Shown here: positions 47,238 through 59,650 of the stretch, piece after piece
Layout of the letters: every line of letters starts with the position of its first letter
How positions within the stretch are numbered: the first letter of the stretch is position 1
Assembly (NCBI RefSeq): GCF_027580225.2
Contig: NC_073351.2
Coordinates: 4,580,501-4,644,500, forward strand
Direction of reading: 5' to 3'
From: Misgurnus anguillicaudatus
Taxonomy: Eukaryota > Chordata > Actinopteri > Cypriniformes > Cobitidae
DNA: 64,000 nt
Translations under genes and position numbers: made by a program
Notes under the pieces: generated by a model
Databases searched by the model: none
Told to the model about the DNA's origin: nothing
What the model saw: only the letters and a program-made list of their open reading frames with translations

Positions 47238-48819
47238 CAGGGGTGCACATAACTGGTGCACCAGACACTGCCCTAGAAGGCACTTTTGCCTACCAACATT
47301 GTTGGCATTTTGTTACATAGTTACGTAATTTACTGCAACATAAGGGATTTTTCTGTGCATCATTAGTAAGATAATTAGTGTGTGTTGTTAGCGGTGATGC
47401 AACAGTCCAAGTGGCCCAATTGGACAATTTTAATATTTAAGATTTCAATACTTTACTCAACTTGATAAGTTTTGTTTGCATGCACCTCTAAAGAGCGAGT
47501 GTGATTTGCATCTCAAAGCTTCAGACAGCTTGCTAGTACAAGCAAATAGTAAAGACAGCACGCAAATGCCAACTGAGTTTGTTTTCTTGCACTTGAGCTG
47601 ACATTTTAAAACAAAATGATCTCAAAATGCCCTGATTATAGTAGTAAAAGTATTTTACACATTAAATAAATATAAGCAGTTGAGAAATAAAATGTGCGTG
47701 TTGTTGGATCCGTGCATTTAAAGTGACAGTACACCCTGCATTTTTAGAGTATGAACCTGATGCTGTGTTTAATGTTCATCAAACCACAGACAAAGAAAAT
47801 CATAATTTCATTGTCTTGACTAAATAACTTTTGTAACTTTAAAGCTCCCGTTCTTTCTGTGTTTTTGAAGCTTTTATTGTGTTTACAGTGCACAATATAA
47901 CATCTGTTCATGTTTCACGTGTAGAAAATTGCGGTATTTTTCACACAATTTACTTCTCTATAGCGCTGTTTTCACTGTCCTCAAAACAGGCTGATGTCTT
48001 CCTTGTTTTATGAAGTCCCTACTTCAGAAATATGTAACAAGTTCTGATTGTGTAGTTTGTTTAGTGTGTTGTGATTCGACAGCAGCTTAGCAGAGCCGCT
48101 TGAGCTTAGCTGGTGACTGACGTATTCCTGTGGGCGGAGTTTAGTCAAAAAACTGTTATTTACTGTTGCATTAAAGCAGGAAGTAGAGGACGGTAGTCCA
48201 AACCGGCCGTTCGTTGTAGGCTTTGAAAAGGGAAATCTGTTAAAGAAAATGTATCGCCTAGCAATGAACTTTGATCTTTATTATTTTACAGGTATTATTT
48301 ATGCTATTATAGCAACATTACACACTAACTAAAGTTTGAAAAATGGGATCAGGAAGAACGTGACCTTTAATAAAGATTAATCCAATACACAGTAAAGACT
48401 ATGCAGTTTTATCTGATACTTTATTTAGTTTCTCCAGGCTACTGTACCTGAAAATTACAGACCAATCTGAAAACATGGTTTCATTTGTATGTTTGTTCTA
48501 TTGTTTTTATTTGTGCTATAGCTCATAATTTGATTATTTTTTATTACTGACCATTTACTTGTCTTTAACAATATTTTAGGCTAGTAGGCTAGTTATTTAT
48601 AAAGGTTACACGGGTGAAAAACAATGGCAAGGCATATTTTATTTTATGCACATCATCGTCTACCATGTTTAAACCAAAGTGATATGGCGAAGAGAGTAGT
48701 CGAGAGATTAGTGATGATGACAGCATGCATGATGTCTGTGCTATGAATAGTGTGAGTACCAGGCAACATCTCCAGGTGCTCCTTTGAGAACCAGGACAAA
48801 AACGTTATGTGCACCCCTG
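47238..48819. mobile_element. hAT non-autonomous element, 1582 bp, with nested TTAA element
   Basis: The ends CAGGGGTGCACATAAC and GTTATGTGCACCCCTG are perfect reverse complements over 16 bp. The flanks are CCAATATT (47230-47237) and CCAATAGT (48820-48827), 7 of 8 identical. No hAT transposase frame is left. A 524-bp TTAA-flanked element occupies 47843-48366. Confidence 0.85.
47843..48366. mobile_element. TTAA-type element, 524 bp, nested in the hAT
   Basis: The ends AGCTCCCGTTCTTTC and GGAAGAACGTGACCT are inverted with about three mismatches in 14; the flanks are TTAA (47839-47842, 48367-48370). It contains TTCGACAGCAGCTTAGCAGA and GGGCGGAGTTTAG words known from this fish family. No coding capacity. 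Confidence 0.75.
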
Positions 48820-50069
48820 CCAATAGTGATGATTTTTGGGGGGACATACAAATGACAAGGGCTCCTCCAAACAGCGATTTTTATAGGTAAAATACATATC
48901 GTTAAAGTTAAAAGGTGCCTACAGTACAGTAAATTTAGATTAACGGTTATTGTAAAAAATGGGCTAAATAGTACTAAAAAATGGTTTCACCATGATTAAG
49001 AGCCAGTGAACTACTTTTTAGTGCTGTTTAGCACCATTTTTTATGTTTATGTGTATTTTATGTTTATAAATGATGAAAACACTTTTTATATTATGATCAG
49101 GTGTCACAAAGGACTGTATAAAGTAATTTAGGGAGACTTTAAGGTTAAATGTAAGTAGGAGAGGAAAATCTCTCTTTGTATACCTGAAGTGGGGCTTCTG
49201 TAGAAGATTGAAAAAAAATGATTATGTGAGTCACTCGGGACCCAATAATTGGCAACAAACAGTAAAAATGTCCTTACATTTCTTTACCCACCAATTACAT
49301 TGGTTAATACCAATATTTCTATATTGCTCACTTACATTTTTGTATCTTGCAGCTCTTGTTCTGGACAATTTTTACATCTCACTTGAAATCTTACATGGGC
49401 AATTTATGTTATACAAACAAAATCTATGACTTTGATGTCCATCCACGGGATGCAGAAATTATAATTGTCTGTTATGTAATTGCACTAATTTACTGTATAT
49501 TACTGTATATTTACATAGAAAGGTTCGTAATGTTACCCTGATTTTATTTTTTTCCATAGATGCGGAATGAAAGTATACAAAGAAAGCAATTTCAACACAA
49601 TAAGACTGTACGAGTGAAATTCCAGCCCCATCTGCGCTGCAGGACTGCAGTGTAACAAAGGCAAAGGCCTTGAGAAACATCAGACCCCTGTGCTAATTTA
49701 TCCGCCTCCTCAGCAGAAGGAGAGACAGAGACAGACAGACAGACCGAGAGCTCAGCGGCAGGCTGAGGAGCCCAAAGCGTAAGAATCGATGCGGCCGTAG
49801 GGGGAGGCGTTCAGAGGGCTGGACGCAGCCTGAGCTGCCCCACCGAACCCCTGCTTCAATGGGTCAGCCACAGAGCGCAGCAGGGGTACAACACACCACT
49901 AACAGCCCTACAGCCACTCACAGAGAAATGGGAAGATAAAAACAGAGAAGACTTTATTGGGAGAAGAGGAAAGATGGAAGGAATGGGGAAGAAGGACGCA
50001 AGGAAATTCAGGTGTAGAGAAAGATACAGACTGGAACAATGCCATAGGTTTCATTTGAATTTTGAATTT

Positions 50070-50187
50070 TATTTAAGGTGTCTTTTGACTTTGGCAGACG
50101 CTATATCTTTTTTTCTATATGTGGAAATGTTCGAACCCACAACTTGAGTGCTGCTAGCGCAATGCTGGACCAATTAAGCTATGTTAA
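50070..50187 (-). mobile_element. tRNA-derived SINE, HAmo-like (copy 5)
   Basis: Minus strand: AACATAGCTTAATTGGTCCA, AGCATTGCGCTAGCAGCACT, then GTTGTGGGTTCGAACATTTC with an intact box B, and AGCGTCTGCCAAAGTC in the tail. Confidence 0.78.
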
Positions 50188-50369
50188 AAAATTCTATTAA
50201 ACGATTAAAAAAATGTCACGTTTATAATTATTCACCATCTTTCGAATCCCCTGCCTACAGATGCACCGTTCCAGAGAAAAGATGAACTGACAGAGCGAAT
50301 AGAAATGAAGGATTGCTCGAAATCTCTCCGTCTAAGCTCACTTCATCATAAAGTGCGTTCTCTCTGTGT

Positions 50370-50740
50370 ACTGAATGCGAGGTTGACCTCCGACCTCTCA
50401 TCTGACTGCCATCCCTCTGTCCGTATATCTGCAGCCCGCCTCTCTCCTCTCGCCGCAGCCAACCAACATTTTCTATTGATTTATTGATTGCTGTCGGCCC
50501 ATGGAAGCCAACCAGCGCAGACCCGATGTGCTCTGGCTGCCCGGCTGCATAGATTTTTCTCCTCTCATCTCAAGCTGAGGGAGCAGAACAGGCCTGGGCT
50601 GGAATTAGACCAAGCGGGAGCCCAATTTGCCAGGAGAGATCAGCACCTCTCGCTCCGCTCCTCCCTCCCGCTCTATCTCTCTTTCTCTCGTTCACTCTCG
50701 GTCGCATTTCCTTCTGCTCTCCATCATTGGGTTTCGTCAT
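50370..50740. promoter_or_regulatory. Candidate conserved non-coding element
   Basis: Unique CT-rich and GC-moderate block with AACCAACATTTTCTATTGAT (50461), GATTTATTGATTGCTGTCGG (50477; PBX/HOX-like) and TGGAATTAGACCAAGCGGGA (50599). It lies between AT-rich stretches and has no recognisable protein on either strand despite two short frames. Confidence 0.28.
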
Positions 50741-51310
50741 GACCGGGTGTTCAAAGATGCTCGGTTTCGCTAAACTGGTTTCATTTGGGTCTGCTTCTTC
50801 CTATGGAGGTTTCTTTGCTTAATCCTGAGAGAAGACTACAGATCAAATCTGTATTACAGTGCTTGTGAAACAATTTTTTTCCTTTTTTAAAAACAATCAT
50901 GGTACTTTAAGAATAATTTCTGACTAATTGGTTTCGTATAGTAAAAGTGGTTTTATATAGTAAAACATATTATAAAGAAAATATATGAAAGAAATGCTTC
51001 TTCTAAGGACCTTTGACCGAATGGTTTGCTAAAGAACCAAAAATTGTTCTTCTATGGCATTACTGTGAAAAAAAAACTTTTAAGCAACTATATTTTAAGA
51101 CTATACTGTACAAAAGGATGTGATCATTAAGTTAAAATCTTATGTTAGCATATCAAATTAAATTAAGCAATTTCAACTTGTTAAACTCATCACTAATCAA
51201 AATGTAAAAAGTTGAAATAATATTATTTACAGTGCACAAATGATCAAATAATAATAATATTTTTTTTATAAAAAATAGATTTTTTTTAACTAAACTTTGT
51301 TTTTAAAATA

Positions 51311-51696
51311 CACTGTTAAATGTCTGTAGAAATTACAGTGTGGTTGCCAGTAACTTACTGTAGATTTAAATTTGTGTTATTTACTGGCAACAGTTTTTCA
51401 AAGTTAAATGAACATTAAACATACAGAATAAAACTATAAAATAAAAGCCTCATGCAAAGCATTTTGGGAATCAGAAATCCTCATCAACCTTTTTTTGTTT
51501 TTTCCTTCAGATTTTGGTTCCCAGAAAGCTTTGCATGAGGATGTTATTTTAGTTTTATTCTGTAAAGATAAAGACTTAAAATTCATTTAACTTTGAACAA
51601 ACTGTTGCCAGTAAATAACATAATATTAAATCTACAGTAAGTTACTGGCAACCAGTTGCCAATAATACTGTAATTTCTACAGACTGTTTTACAGTG
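51311..51696. mobile_element. Palindromic MITE with CACTG ends, 386 bp
   Basis: CACTGTTAAATGTCTGTAGA and TCTACAGACTGTTTTACAGTG are inverted, with TA on both sides (51309-51310, 51697-51698). The arms continue through GTTGCCAGTAACTTACTGTA and TTATTTACTGGCAAC toward a centre with CATGCAAAGCATTTTGGGAA against CCCAGAAAGCTTTGCATG. It is a hairpin over its full length. Partial relatives lie at 26731-27165. Confidence 0.85.
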
Positions 51697-54273
51697 TAGT
51701 TTGTATATTATTCTGTTTTATAAACATTGTACATCTTAAAATATTTAAGAATAAAACTGAAGCATTCAGTCTGTGAACCAGTTCACAAATTTCCCAAACA
51801 TTTCTACTCTCCGCAATTGTTTGATACAACACAACATTTCTAATTCATACACCTGATGTATCATAAGTCATTTAAAGCTCAAAGAAAGCAATTTTTTAAA
51901 AGCACTAAAGTGTATTTACTGCATGAATGATTTAAAGATCTGTCAATATTTCAAAGAAACAGGAGGTATATCATCATCAAAAACAACAACAACACCAATG
52001 AAACACATTTCCAGAGCCAAAAGAAAGCTAAACGTATGGAACTAAATCACGACAAAGGCAAAACAGCTTTAATGTGGCATTGCATTTAAACAGAAACAAT
52101 GTCTAAAACCTAAACATAGCAAGAATTCAACTATAGCTGTATTGCAAACACTACAATTTAATGAAATGTTACATATGGCAATTCATACGTATATTTTACA
52201 AGATGGCAAATTTGTATTAATTCGTACAACCACATTCGTACATGTTATACAATTTGTTTTTGCTTCTGTGATGTTGGGGTTAGGGGCGGGGTTTCATCAA
52301 TGTTTTTTTATGATAATCGTAGTTTGGTATGATTCACTTTGTAAACTCATAAAATATGTACCATTTCCCGTAAGATCAACCTGGCAAATCTGGTTAATCT
52401 CAGACTTTTTGGTCTTGCTTTATCAAAAGTCTATATAGCATTAGGGTTTGACCGGACAGCATAAAGCTGAATATGGCATTTATTATTCATTTATAAGTCA
52501 TTCTTGTAAGTTACTAAAAGATTTGCTGAAAAGATTACAAACTTTTTCAACTTCAGAATAAAAGGCACTGAAGAATTGTGCTCAAAGATCAATAATAATG
52601 TATTGAGAAAGTATTGATTTCATGTTTTTCCTCTACACTGGAATGCTGGTGTGATCTCTGCTTTACTGTATGTGGATGATTGTTGATACACACACACATA
52701 TTGTACATACACACGTACACATGTCTCAGAGAAGGCGTCTGTGGGTCCTGTAAATTGGATCATGCAGGACGGAAGCGTGACCACCTCTGGTCCTGCTGAC
52801 GGCAAGAGTGATGGATCGATATAAAACACGACACACGCGAGGTTCCTGTGTAACCGGTTCCTCTAAGAGTGACGCCTCCAAACTTATACTGTACACTGAG
52901 ACACTTTACTGAACTCCTCATATTCACATGGAGACTACAAGATGTCTTTCACTGCTCTCACTTTCACACCGACCAGCTGCACTGATCTGAGTCTTAACAG
53001 AGGACCTGGCAGGATTAAGAGACTTTCCTAATACGTGTCTTAAGTATATTAAGGAAAAATGTATAGCTTAATTCAGGAATAAAGAATACAGAAATTTGCA
53101 TGGAGTGAGAGAGTCAGGAAATAAAGACAGGAAAGAAAAAAAGAATTACAGAAATTATTTAAAGAATTTCTGATAAACAAGGTAGGTAAGATACAAAATA
53201 ATTACATAATGTGATTGAGCTTTGTGACTACAGAATTTAGCATTTTGGCAAAATTGAGAAATGTTTGGGATATTATTGGGATTTCTGGGATCTTTTCTTT
53301 TATTGGAAAAAGATCATTAAAAGTCTGCTGTTCATTTAATCTTACTGCTGTTTAGATAAATGATGAAGATGTCCTTATATTCTTTAGTAAAGTTTGCCTT
53401 TAACACCAGGGTTCCTTTGATGGAGAACCCTTTAGATGATTTTTTTGGAGAACGTCTGTGGTTGCCTGAAACATCTAACATGCAAGACAGTGCCTCACAT
53501 CACCTGAGAATCAAAAGCGAGCAAACCCATTTGATTGGTCATGTGGTTAAGCCACAGGGTGTTAATGTGAGTTTTAGGAGGGTCTGTGGTCACCTGGTTA
53601 AGGTGCTGTGGTCCTCAGGGAAGGCACACATTTCTCCCAATCATGCGGAGGTTTGTATAGTTCACTCAGGCGTAGGGTGGCACCGCTTTGCTTCAGTTCC
53701 CAACAGATTCACAGCTTTCTCACAGTAACGCGGGCACGCAGACAGGAAGCCCAGCCCCATCCGCAGAGACTCAGCGCCGTTCGGAGGTGTGAGGTGCACG
53801 TCCCAAAACAGTAAAAAAAACACTCAAGTGTTTCCAGAGTTTTTGAGATGACATCATACTGTAATGTGTCCGTTCAACTCTAATTGCTTTTTAATGTGAC
53901 GTCTCTTGTTCCCTTCAGACTTTTACCTTAATGGTTCCAGCATCGCAAATCTAATATTCCCCCCACAACACCAACTTCAAACAAAGTCTAATCGCAATCT
54001 TACCAAAAAGTATGTGTTTTATGTTCTTTTGAACTTAGTTACAGGAAAGGAAAAAGTAATGATTTCACAGGAAAATGTATATATTACCTTTGATTCTGTC
54101 TGTTTTCTTGCAATATGGGATGGCTTTAGTGGGATAAAAATTGATTTTTAAGCTTTTTGTGCATTAGCTTTTACGTTTGAAATTTTATTTGCCGGGGCCA
54201 TTTCTGATCAATGAGCAAAACCCGAATTTATAACACTGATGCAATAAGAGCCAACCGCTGTGATCGAAAGATG

Positions 54274-54350
54274 AGAAATGGAGAGAGAGACAGACACAGA
54301 AAGAGAGAGAGAGAGACAGCACATGGACAAAAGAGAGAAAGAGAGAGAGA
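54274..54350. repeat. GA-rich low-complexity run
   Basis: Interrupted GA/GACA repeats; the minus-strand frames over it are leucine/serine-rich artefacts. Confidence 0.8.
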
Positions 54351-55179
54351 TTTTGGCATATGATACAAAAAAACACAAGTTTTGCTTCCGTTTATACAAT
54401 AATGTAGCAGGAACAACATGTTTTAAACTCTCACATTTCCTGAGATATTTTCCAATATCAAACTGCATTGCACTCTAAATATGAAAACGTCTCACTTAAG
54501 AAATGTTTCTATCAAATTGAGTTATTAAATAATGTTGTTAAGTGTTATAAAAAAAAGTGTATGCGCGATTTGGTAGAACTTAAAAAAGGCTATTAAATAG
54601 TATTTTAAATTAAAATATATTTATTTTATATTAAAATAAAGTAAGATTGTTGTATTAAATTGATTATATTTAATTTTTAAAGTGTTTCGTGCGAGAAGTG
54701 TCCAGACTGATGGTGCAATTCAACATGAGTCTCCAACTCTCTTTATGAATTTTTCAGATGAAAGAAGATATTTCTTATGAACACTGTTAAAATCTCATTC
54801 GGTGAAAAGTCAGTGATCTCAATATGAAACATTTCTCATCAAATTTAAAGCATCAATAATCCAAACTATGCTAACCGTGTTCAATTTTTATACATTATTT
54901 CAACTAATATTGTCAAAAACATGAAACACAACTGAGAACTCAACTGAGTCTCCCGAGCGGTGTATGAGCAGTACATTTACCTGCATAGCTATACCCATTG
55001 AGAAAAGTGAAATAAATATTGATTCTTCCTCTCTTAACGATACTCTGTCTATTTTGTTTTCTGTTTCTGATGTTTGAGAGTTCAAAGGTCTGACACAAAA
55101 ATGGCCCTGAAGGATTCCTGTTCTTCAACTTTTTCATCAGGATGAACACAGATGTAAAGAAACATAAAAGGCCATTTCG

Positions 55180-55610
55180 CTCTCATCCCTCTTTCCGAAT
55201 CTTCCTCCCTTAATGAAAGAGACTTTCTTAATGCTCCGCTCTCACATTATGTCTGTGTCGTGCGCTGAAGAGCCCTTCACGTGGATGCGGAGAAAAAGGG
55301 CCACATGAATGCCGTGTCTTGGGGTTTCTTCTTTGTACCGCTGCGTTTCTGCCGCATCGACTCCGAGGCCTTGGAGAAGGACGGAGACTCGTCTTAAAAG
55401 CCTGAAGGAGCGTTTGGAGAGGGCAGAAGATGGAGAGAAGTGTGGAGAGGGCCTGAAAGAGACCACGAAACAGACAGAAGAGTGTTTTGAGAGGCGTGGA
55501 GCTGAGATAAGAGACCTAATGGCTCTTAGCAGCCCGAGATGAAGAGGGCCGGACAGAAGAGCACTCTTCACGTGCCTTTAAGGCCCCTGCGTACCTGTTT
55601 GCTTTTATCA
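55180..55610. promoter_or_regulatory. Unique GC-moderate block, candidate regulatory element
   Basis: Frames exist on both strands (55309-55542 plus; 55242-55571 minus), neither with a known family. The block is purine-rich in its second half. It might be a conserved non-coding element or an unrecognised exon; I favour non-coding. Confidence 0.2.
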
Positions 55611-56046
55611 TTAGAGCTGTTGGCAAAGTTTTATTGAACGTGTGAATTTGTTCACCAACACCGAGACCTGAGCTGTAGCGCTGACGTTGTGAAAGACTTT
55701 TTCTTTAGTCTTCAGACTCAGGAGAATCACCATGAAGTATTTGTACAACAAAGCTGAGAGTAGTTTTAGGCTCGTTGGCTGTGGGGGACAACTCAATGTT
55801 GTTCTGGAACCTTAGAGGGTCTAACAAAAATATTTGAGGTAAAATAGTAAGGTTGTATTTTTGCTAACCCTTCATATTAATCGTATATCACACCCACAGT
55901 CTAACAAATCCATTCATTATATGCGCCACACAGATTTAAATTGAGTTTAAATGTTTTTTTTTTATTAAATTAGGTGACTAGAAAAACAATATCATATAAT
56001 ATGCCCTTTAAAGACCCAATTCAGGTGCTTGGATCACAGGGGTGAG

Positions 56047-56186
56047 TTACTGTAGCTCAGTTGATAGACCATTGTGCTAGCAACTCACAAAGCCATGAGT
56101 TTGATCTCAGGGAATGCACATACTAAAGTCTATACCTTGCACTGTTACTTTCGATAAAAGTGTTTGCTAAATGCATAAATGTTAAT
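56047..56186 (+). mobile_element. tRNA-derived SINE, HAmo-like (copy 6)
   Basis: GTTACTGTAGCTCAGTTGAT (box A), GCATGAGTTTGATCTCAGGG-type box B region (CATGAGTTTGATCTCAGGGA), then CTATACCTTGCACTG and the full tail CGATAAAAGTGTTTGCTAAA with TGCATAAATGTTAATG. This is the most complete copy of the window. Confidence 0.85.
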
Positions 56187-57004
56187 GCAGTGCTGTACAA
56201 TACAGTAAAGACACAACTTGTTTGGCTGCATCATCCACCAGCATATATATCTTCATCATGTCAGGTGTGATTTTTAATTTCAATGGGTAAGATGTCTAGC
56301 GGACTGCACTTGTGCTTTAAAAGTACATTACCACGGGGCATCAGCGTTAACGTTCTCATTTACTTTGAATGGGTGAGGCCATGCGTTGCCGAACTGAATT
56401 GTGGATTCATCAGCGTCGCGCCGAAATTGTACATTTCACAACTTTTCAAGAGCTAACCCAGGCATCAGCCAATCAGATCACTTTATGCAAATATCCTACT
56501 GCAAACCCAGCCAATTATGTTTATGCAAGACTGGAGAACAGAGGAGCATGTGTTGCAGTCACTGTGTTTGGCTGTTGTCACTATGATAATCGCGTCAAGG
56601 CCACCCTTCAGGCACGCCCTCTGTCAAGTGTTAACGCTGATGCTCCGTATGAATATACCAGACTGATCTCACGAAAGGTTGTGTTATATTCATGCAAAAT
56701 TTGATTAATTTATTTATGTCCATGGCACGAAATTCAGCTTTTTTGTGCCTTGAGCACGAATGTCTTTTTCGTGACACTCACACAAATTTCTATAAATAGT
56801 TTCTTGTGTCGGTGGCACGACTTTCTTTTCGTTTCATTTTATGTATTGTTTTCTCATTGTTTAGGGTTAGGGTTTTCTTATTGTTAGGTGTTTTTTCCTA
56901 TTTTCTTACCATTGTCACTTGGGGTTGGGGTTAGAATCACTTTCTGTTACATTTTTAGACACCCAAACCCCAACTCTAACCCCAACTGCAGGCGAGAATA
57001 GTCT

Positions 57005-57200
57005 TAACCTGTAGTCAAGACCACCTAAACTGATGTGCCATCAGTTGTGGTCTTGACTGGTCTTGAAATAAAATTCGGAGTCCTTTTTGTCTGAGACCGA
57101 GACGAGACAGAGTAAAAATGCGGTTGATTCCGAGACGAGACCAAGACCTTTAAAAAGTGGTCTTGAGACCGAGACCAGTCTCAAGAACTACAACACTACC
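57005..57200 (-). mobile_element. hAT-like element end, truncated
   Basis: Minus strand: TAGTGTTGTAGTTCTTGAGA, GGTCTCGGTCTCAAGACC, CTTGGTCTCGTCTCGG. Dense GAGACC words mark a fish family whose end reads CAGTGTTGTAG; here the first base is changed. The other end and the TSD are not found. Confidence 0.5.
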
Positions 57201-57204
57201 ATAC

Positions 57205-57740
57205 ACGGGGACCCCCCCTTTCAGAAGTAAGGCTGCATAAACTTCATTGTAACTTTGAAGCATTAAATCTTCAAAATATATGTGGCACATCATTTGAAAG
57301 CTTCAACTCTCAGGATTCCATTAAGTGCACACACCAAGCGTAAGATGATTTATAGCAGTCATAAAACTGTGATGTAGTTGTTAGTTACCTGAACTGGGCG
57401 GCGTGGTTTAAGTTTGTTTACTTATCCCTTAAAATCTTCCCTTTATCAACTTCAATAAAATTGGCCAAAACAAAATTGTTCATAAATCCCCAAGAGTCCA
57501 AGGAAATGGAATATCCAAGCCTTTAATCCAAAATAATTGGTTCGCCTCACAATCTTGACATTTCTGACCGAATTACGATATAAAAACTGTAAACAATTAG
57601 TTCACTACCGGACAATCATTCGACTCTCACTTCTAATTCAAGACTTATAATGCTACATTTTGGGTGTCATGTTTGTTGAGCAAAGTCTTACGCATCAAAC
57701 ACGGCCTCTTGTGGAATTTTAGCCATTTCATAAGAGGTTA
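57205..57740 (+). repeat. 0.5-kb dispersed repeat, copy 1
   Basis: Aligns colinearly with 62655-63203: shared words include TTGTAACTTTGAAGCATTAA, TCTTCAAAATATATG, GGATTCCATTAAG, GTTGTTAGTTACCTGAAC, GTTCATAAATCCCCAA, GAGTCCAAGGAAATG, TGACCGAATTACGATATAAA and CTTGTGGAATTT. I estimate identity in the 80-90% range by eye. Class unknown; no inverted ends seen. Confidence 0.85.
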
Positions 57741-57971
57741 AAAGCGGAAGAAAACCCCAAATCTAACCCCAACCCCAAGAGAAAACAATACATAAAATGA
57801 CACGAAAAAGAAAGTCGTGCCACAAACACAAAAAATTATTTATAGATATTTTGTGAGTGTCGTGAAAAAGACATTTGTGCTCAAGGCACGTAAAAAAGCT
57901 GAATTTCGTGCCATAGACACAAATAAATTGATTAAATTTTGCGTAAATATAACATGACTTTCCGTGAGATC

Positions 57972-59289
57972 GTGTTGCAATATACTGTAACAGGTTGAGT
58001 CATGCTGCTCATAGACAACGCCAGTTTAAATATGTCTCATTCCTGATCCTGATCCCAATACATGGCACCTGCTGCTGTCCCCAACTACAGTTTTAATCAA
58101 ATAATGGCAAGAATACAAAAACATCTTTTCTTATAAATAATATTTTACTAATCCAGTTTTCTAAATATGCATTAAGATCTTCACCTCTGAATGAAGCTGA
58201 AGGAGAACCCAGCTGAACTGGAAGTTAAACAGACCTTTAAACTCACACATATACAACTGAAGCGTAACTCTGTTGTGTCTTGATGATAAACTTGGTTCTC
58301 CCAACATTTGCTGCTATTAAAGCTATGGTTAGGGTCAGGATTAGGTTAGGGTTTCTGTGTGACTATCACATATGAAGTTTAAATGTTGTGTTTTTTTGCA
58401 AATGGCAGAGATCTGAACCATCTATACTGCAGTAAGGTAAAGGAGGAAGGTAGCTAAGCTTAACTTGATGCCATGATGGCTAGTCATAGATTAAAAGGTA
58501 GATCAGATAGTTTTAAAAGATATTGTTCAACTGAGAAAGGTGTGTACAGTCAGCTGTGTGTGTGTGATAGAGACAGAAGAGAGTGTGTGATCCTGGCCCG
58601 CGGGCAGACACGATGATTTAGACAGGTGAAGTGATGCCATGGAAGATGGATCGTTCTTTCTAACGGTGCCAAACTCACTCACACACTCACGCTCATGTAC
58701 GTTATTTTGTCAGGGGTGAACAGTAAAATGTTTCTATATCCCCTCTTTCTTTTTTCTCCATGTGTTCCCCTGTTCCTCTTTTTCTCTCTCTCTCTCTGGC
58801 CAAAGGCACACAGTGTAGTATAGAGAGCGATTGATTTTTCCTCCCTTTCCTTCTCTCGCTGGGATTTTGACAGAATCATGGCTCTGTGGAAACAAAGAAA
58901 ACTGTTCTTTGACAACAGAGGGGGAGGGCGAGCCGAATATCTCATATATGTTGTGGTGAACGCTGGTGCAGAAGCTACAATAGAATTCTTAATCACAGTC
59001 TCAAAGCTCAAGGTCAGGCGATGCAGGACTAAGTCACAGCACAATCGACCCGGCCGGTCAGTGCACTTCATATGTCACAGGACGACAGGACAATGCACAC
59101 CTTAAACATACACAAACTGACCTCATCACCTCACATAACTAATCTAACTCAACCAGACTTTGTGTATTTTATTAACATCATGTATCGCTGTTATCGTCCC
59201 CGTTGAGGAAGGTGTTTATTATTAAGCCGGTTGTTTTCATGGCTGTAGTGTTTAAAGATCAAGACTTTTCAATTGCTCACTGTCTTACA
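57972..59289. other. Non-genic region
   Basis: GGTTAGGGTCAGGATTAGGT at 58328 is a stray repeat-like word. A CT-rich run lies at 58740-58870. Nothing coding was recognised. Confidence 0.5.
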
Positions 59290-59650
59290 TGTATAATATA
59301 GGTGAGGCCAAGGTGAGCACAGGCTCTCCAAAATTGGACAACAGATGTCTTGTAAGACTCTATTACTGCTGTGATTTGAAGATGCTAGGATCAGAATTTG
59401 GTAAAAACTACACAAACACATGGATCCGTCTAGCCTTGTATTTCCAGTCCAGGCTCTTTTAAATGCCTTATCCTACCTGAGTTTTGATATCCATCTACTA
59501 ATGGCAAGATTAAGAGCTTGAATAATCTCAAATGGGTTTCATAAACATGACAATGAGTACTTGAATTGCCCTCACAGTCACGGGCTCTCGATCCAAAATC
59601 TTTGCAGCTTTGAGATGTTGTAGAACTGGACAGTCGCATCATAAATTTGC
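59290..59650 (+). pseudogene. Decayed Tc1-like transposase fragment
   Basis: Nucleotide matches to the element at 29797-30575 run in order: CACAGGCTCTCCAAAATTGG (host of the family's AQAHQNW region), AGGATCAGAATTTGGT, CACATGGATCCGTCTAGCCT, TGCCTTATCCTACCTGAGTT, CATGACAATGAGTACTTGAA, and beyond it CCCTCACAGTCACGGGCTCT and AGCTTTGAGATGTTGTAGAA. The region with the QQDNAPCH motif is largely deleted and no frame is open. It therefore extends further 3' than the 30-kb copy. Confidence 0.75.

Larger units (their letters stand above)
48820..51310. other. Non-genic region
   Basis: Holds a SINE (50070-50187) and a candidate block (50370-50740). Around 51020-51090 the text AGAACCAAAAATTGTTCTTC, TATGGCATTACTGTG resembles a fish repeat but has no clear ends. 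Short TAAA-rich DNA fills the rest. Confidence 0.5.
51697..56046. other. Non-genic region
   Basis: The block 52160-52440 (ATTCGTACAACCACATTCGT; GATGTTGGGGTTAGGGGCGG) resembles a TTCGTA-type fish repeat but is too decayed to bound. A GA-rich run lies at 54274-54350. The 122-codon frame at 53360-53728 has no family I recognise and lacks splice context. AT-rich DNA fills 54480-54700. Confidence 0.5.
56665..57971. mobile_element. Foldback element, family copy 4, enlarged by insertions
   Basis: GATCTCACGAAAGGTTGTGT at the left and ACATGACTTTCCGTGAGATC at the right are inverted. The arms continue through TTTGATTAATTTATTTATGT, GGCACGAAATTCAGC, GAGCACGAATGTCTTTTTCG and GTGGCACGACTTTCTTTTCG. The core fragments GGGTTAGGGTT and CCAACTCTAACCCC remain at 56870 and 56960. 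Between the arms lie a hAT-like end (57005-57200) and a 0.5-kb dispersed repeat (57205-57740). Confidence 0.75.

Noticed and set aside
53360..53728. 122-codon plus-strand open frame
   Set aside because: No recognised domain, no splice context, and an overlapping shifted frame is also open; likely chance.
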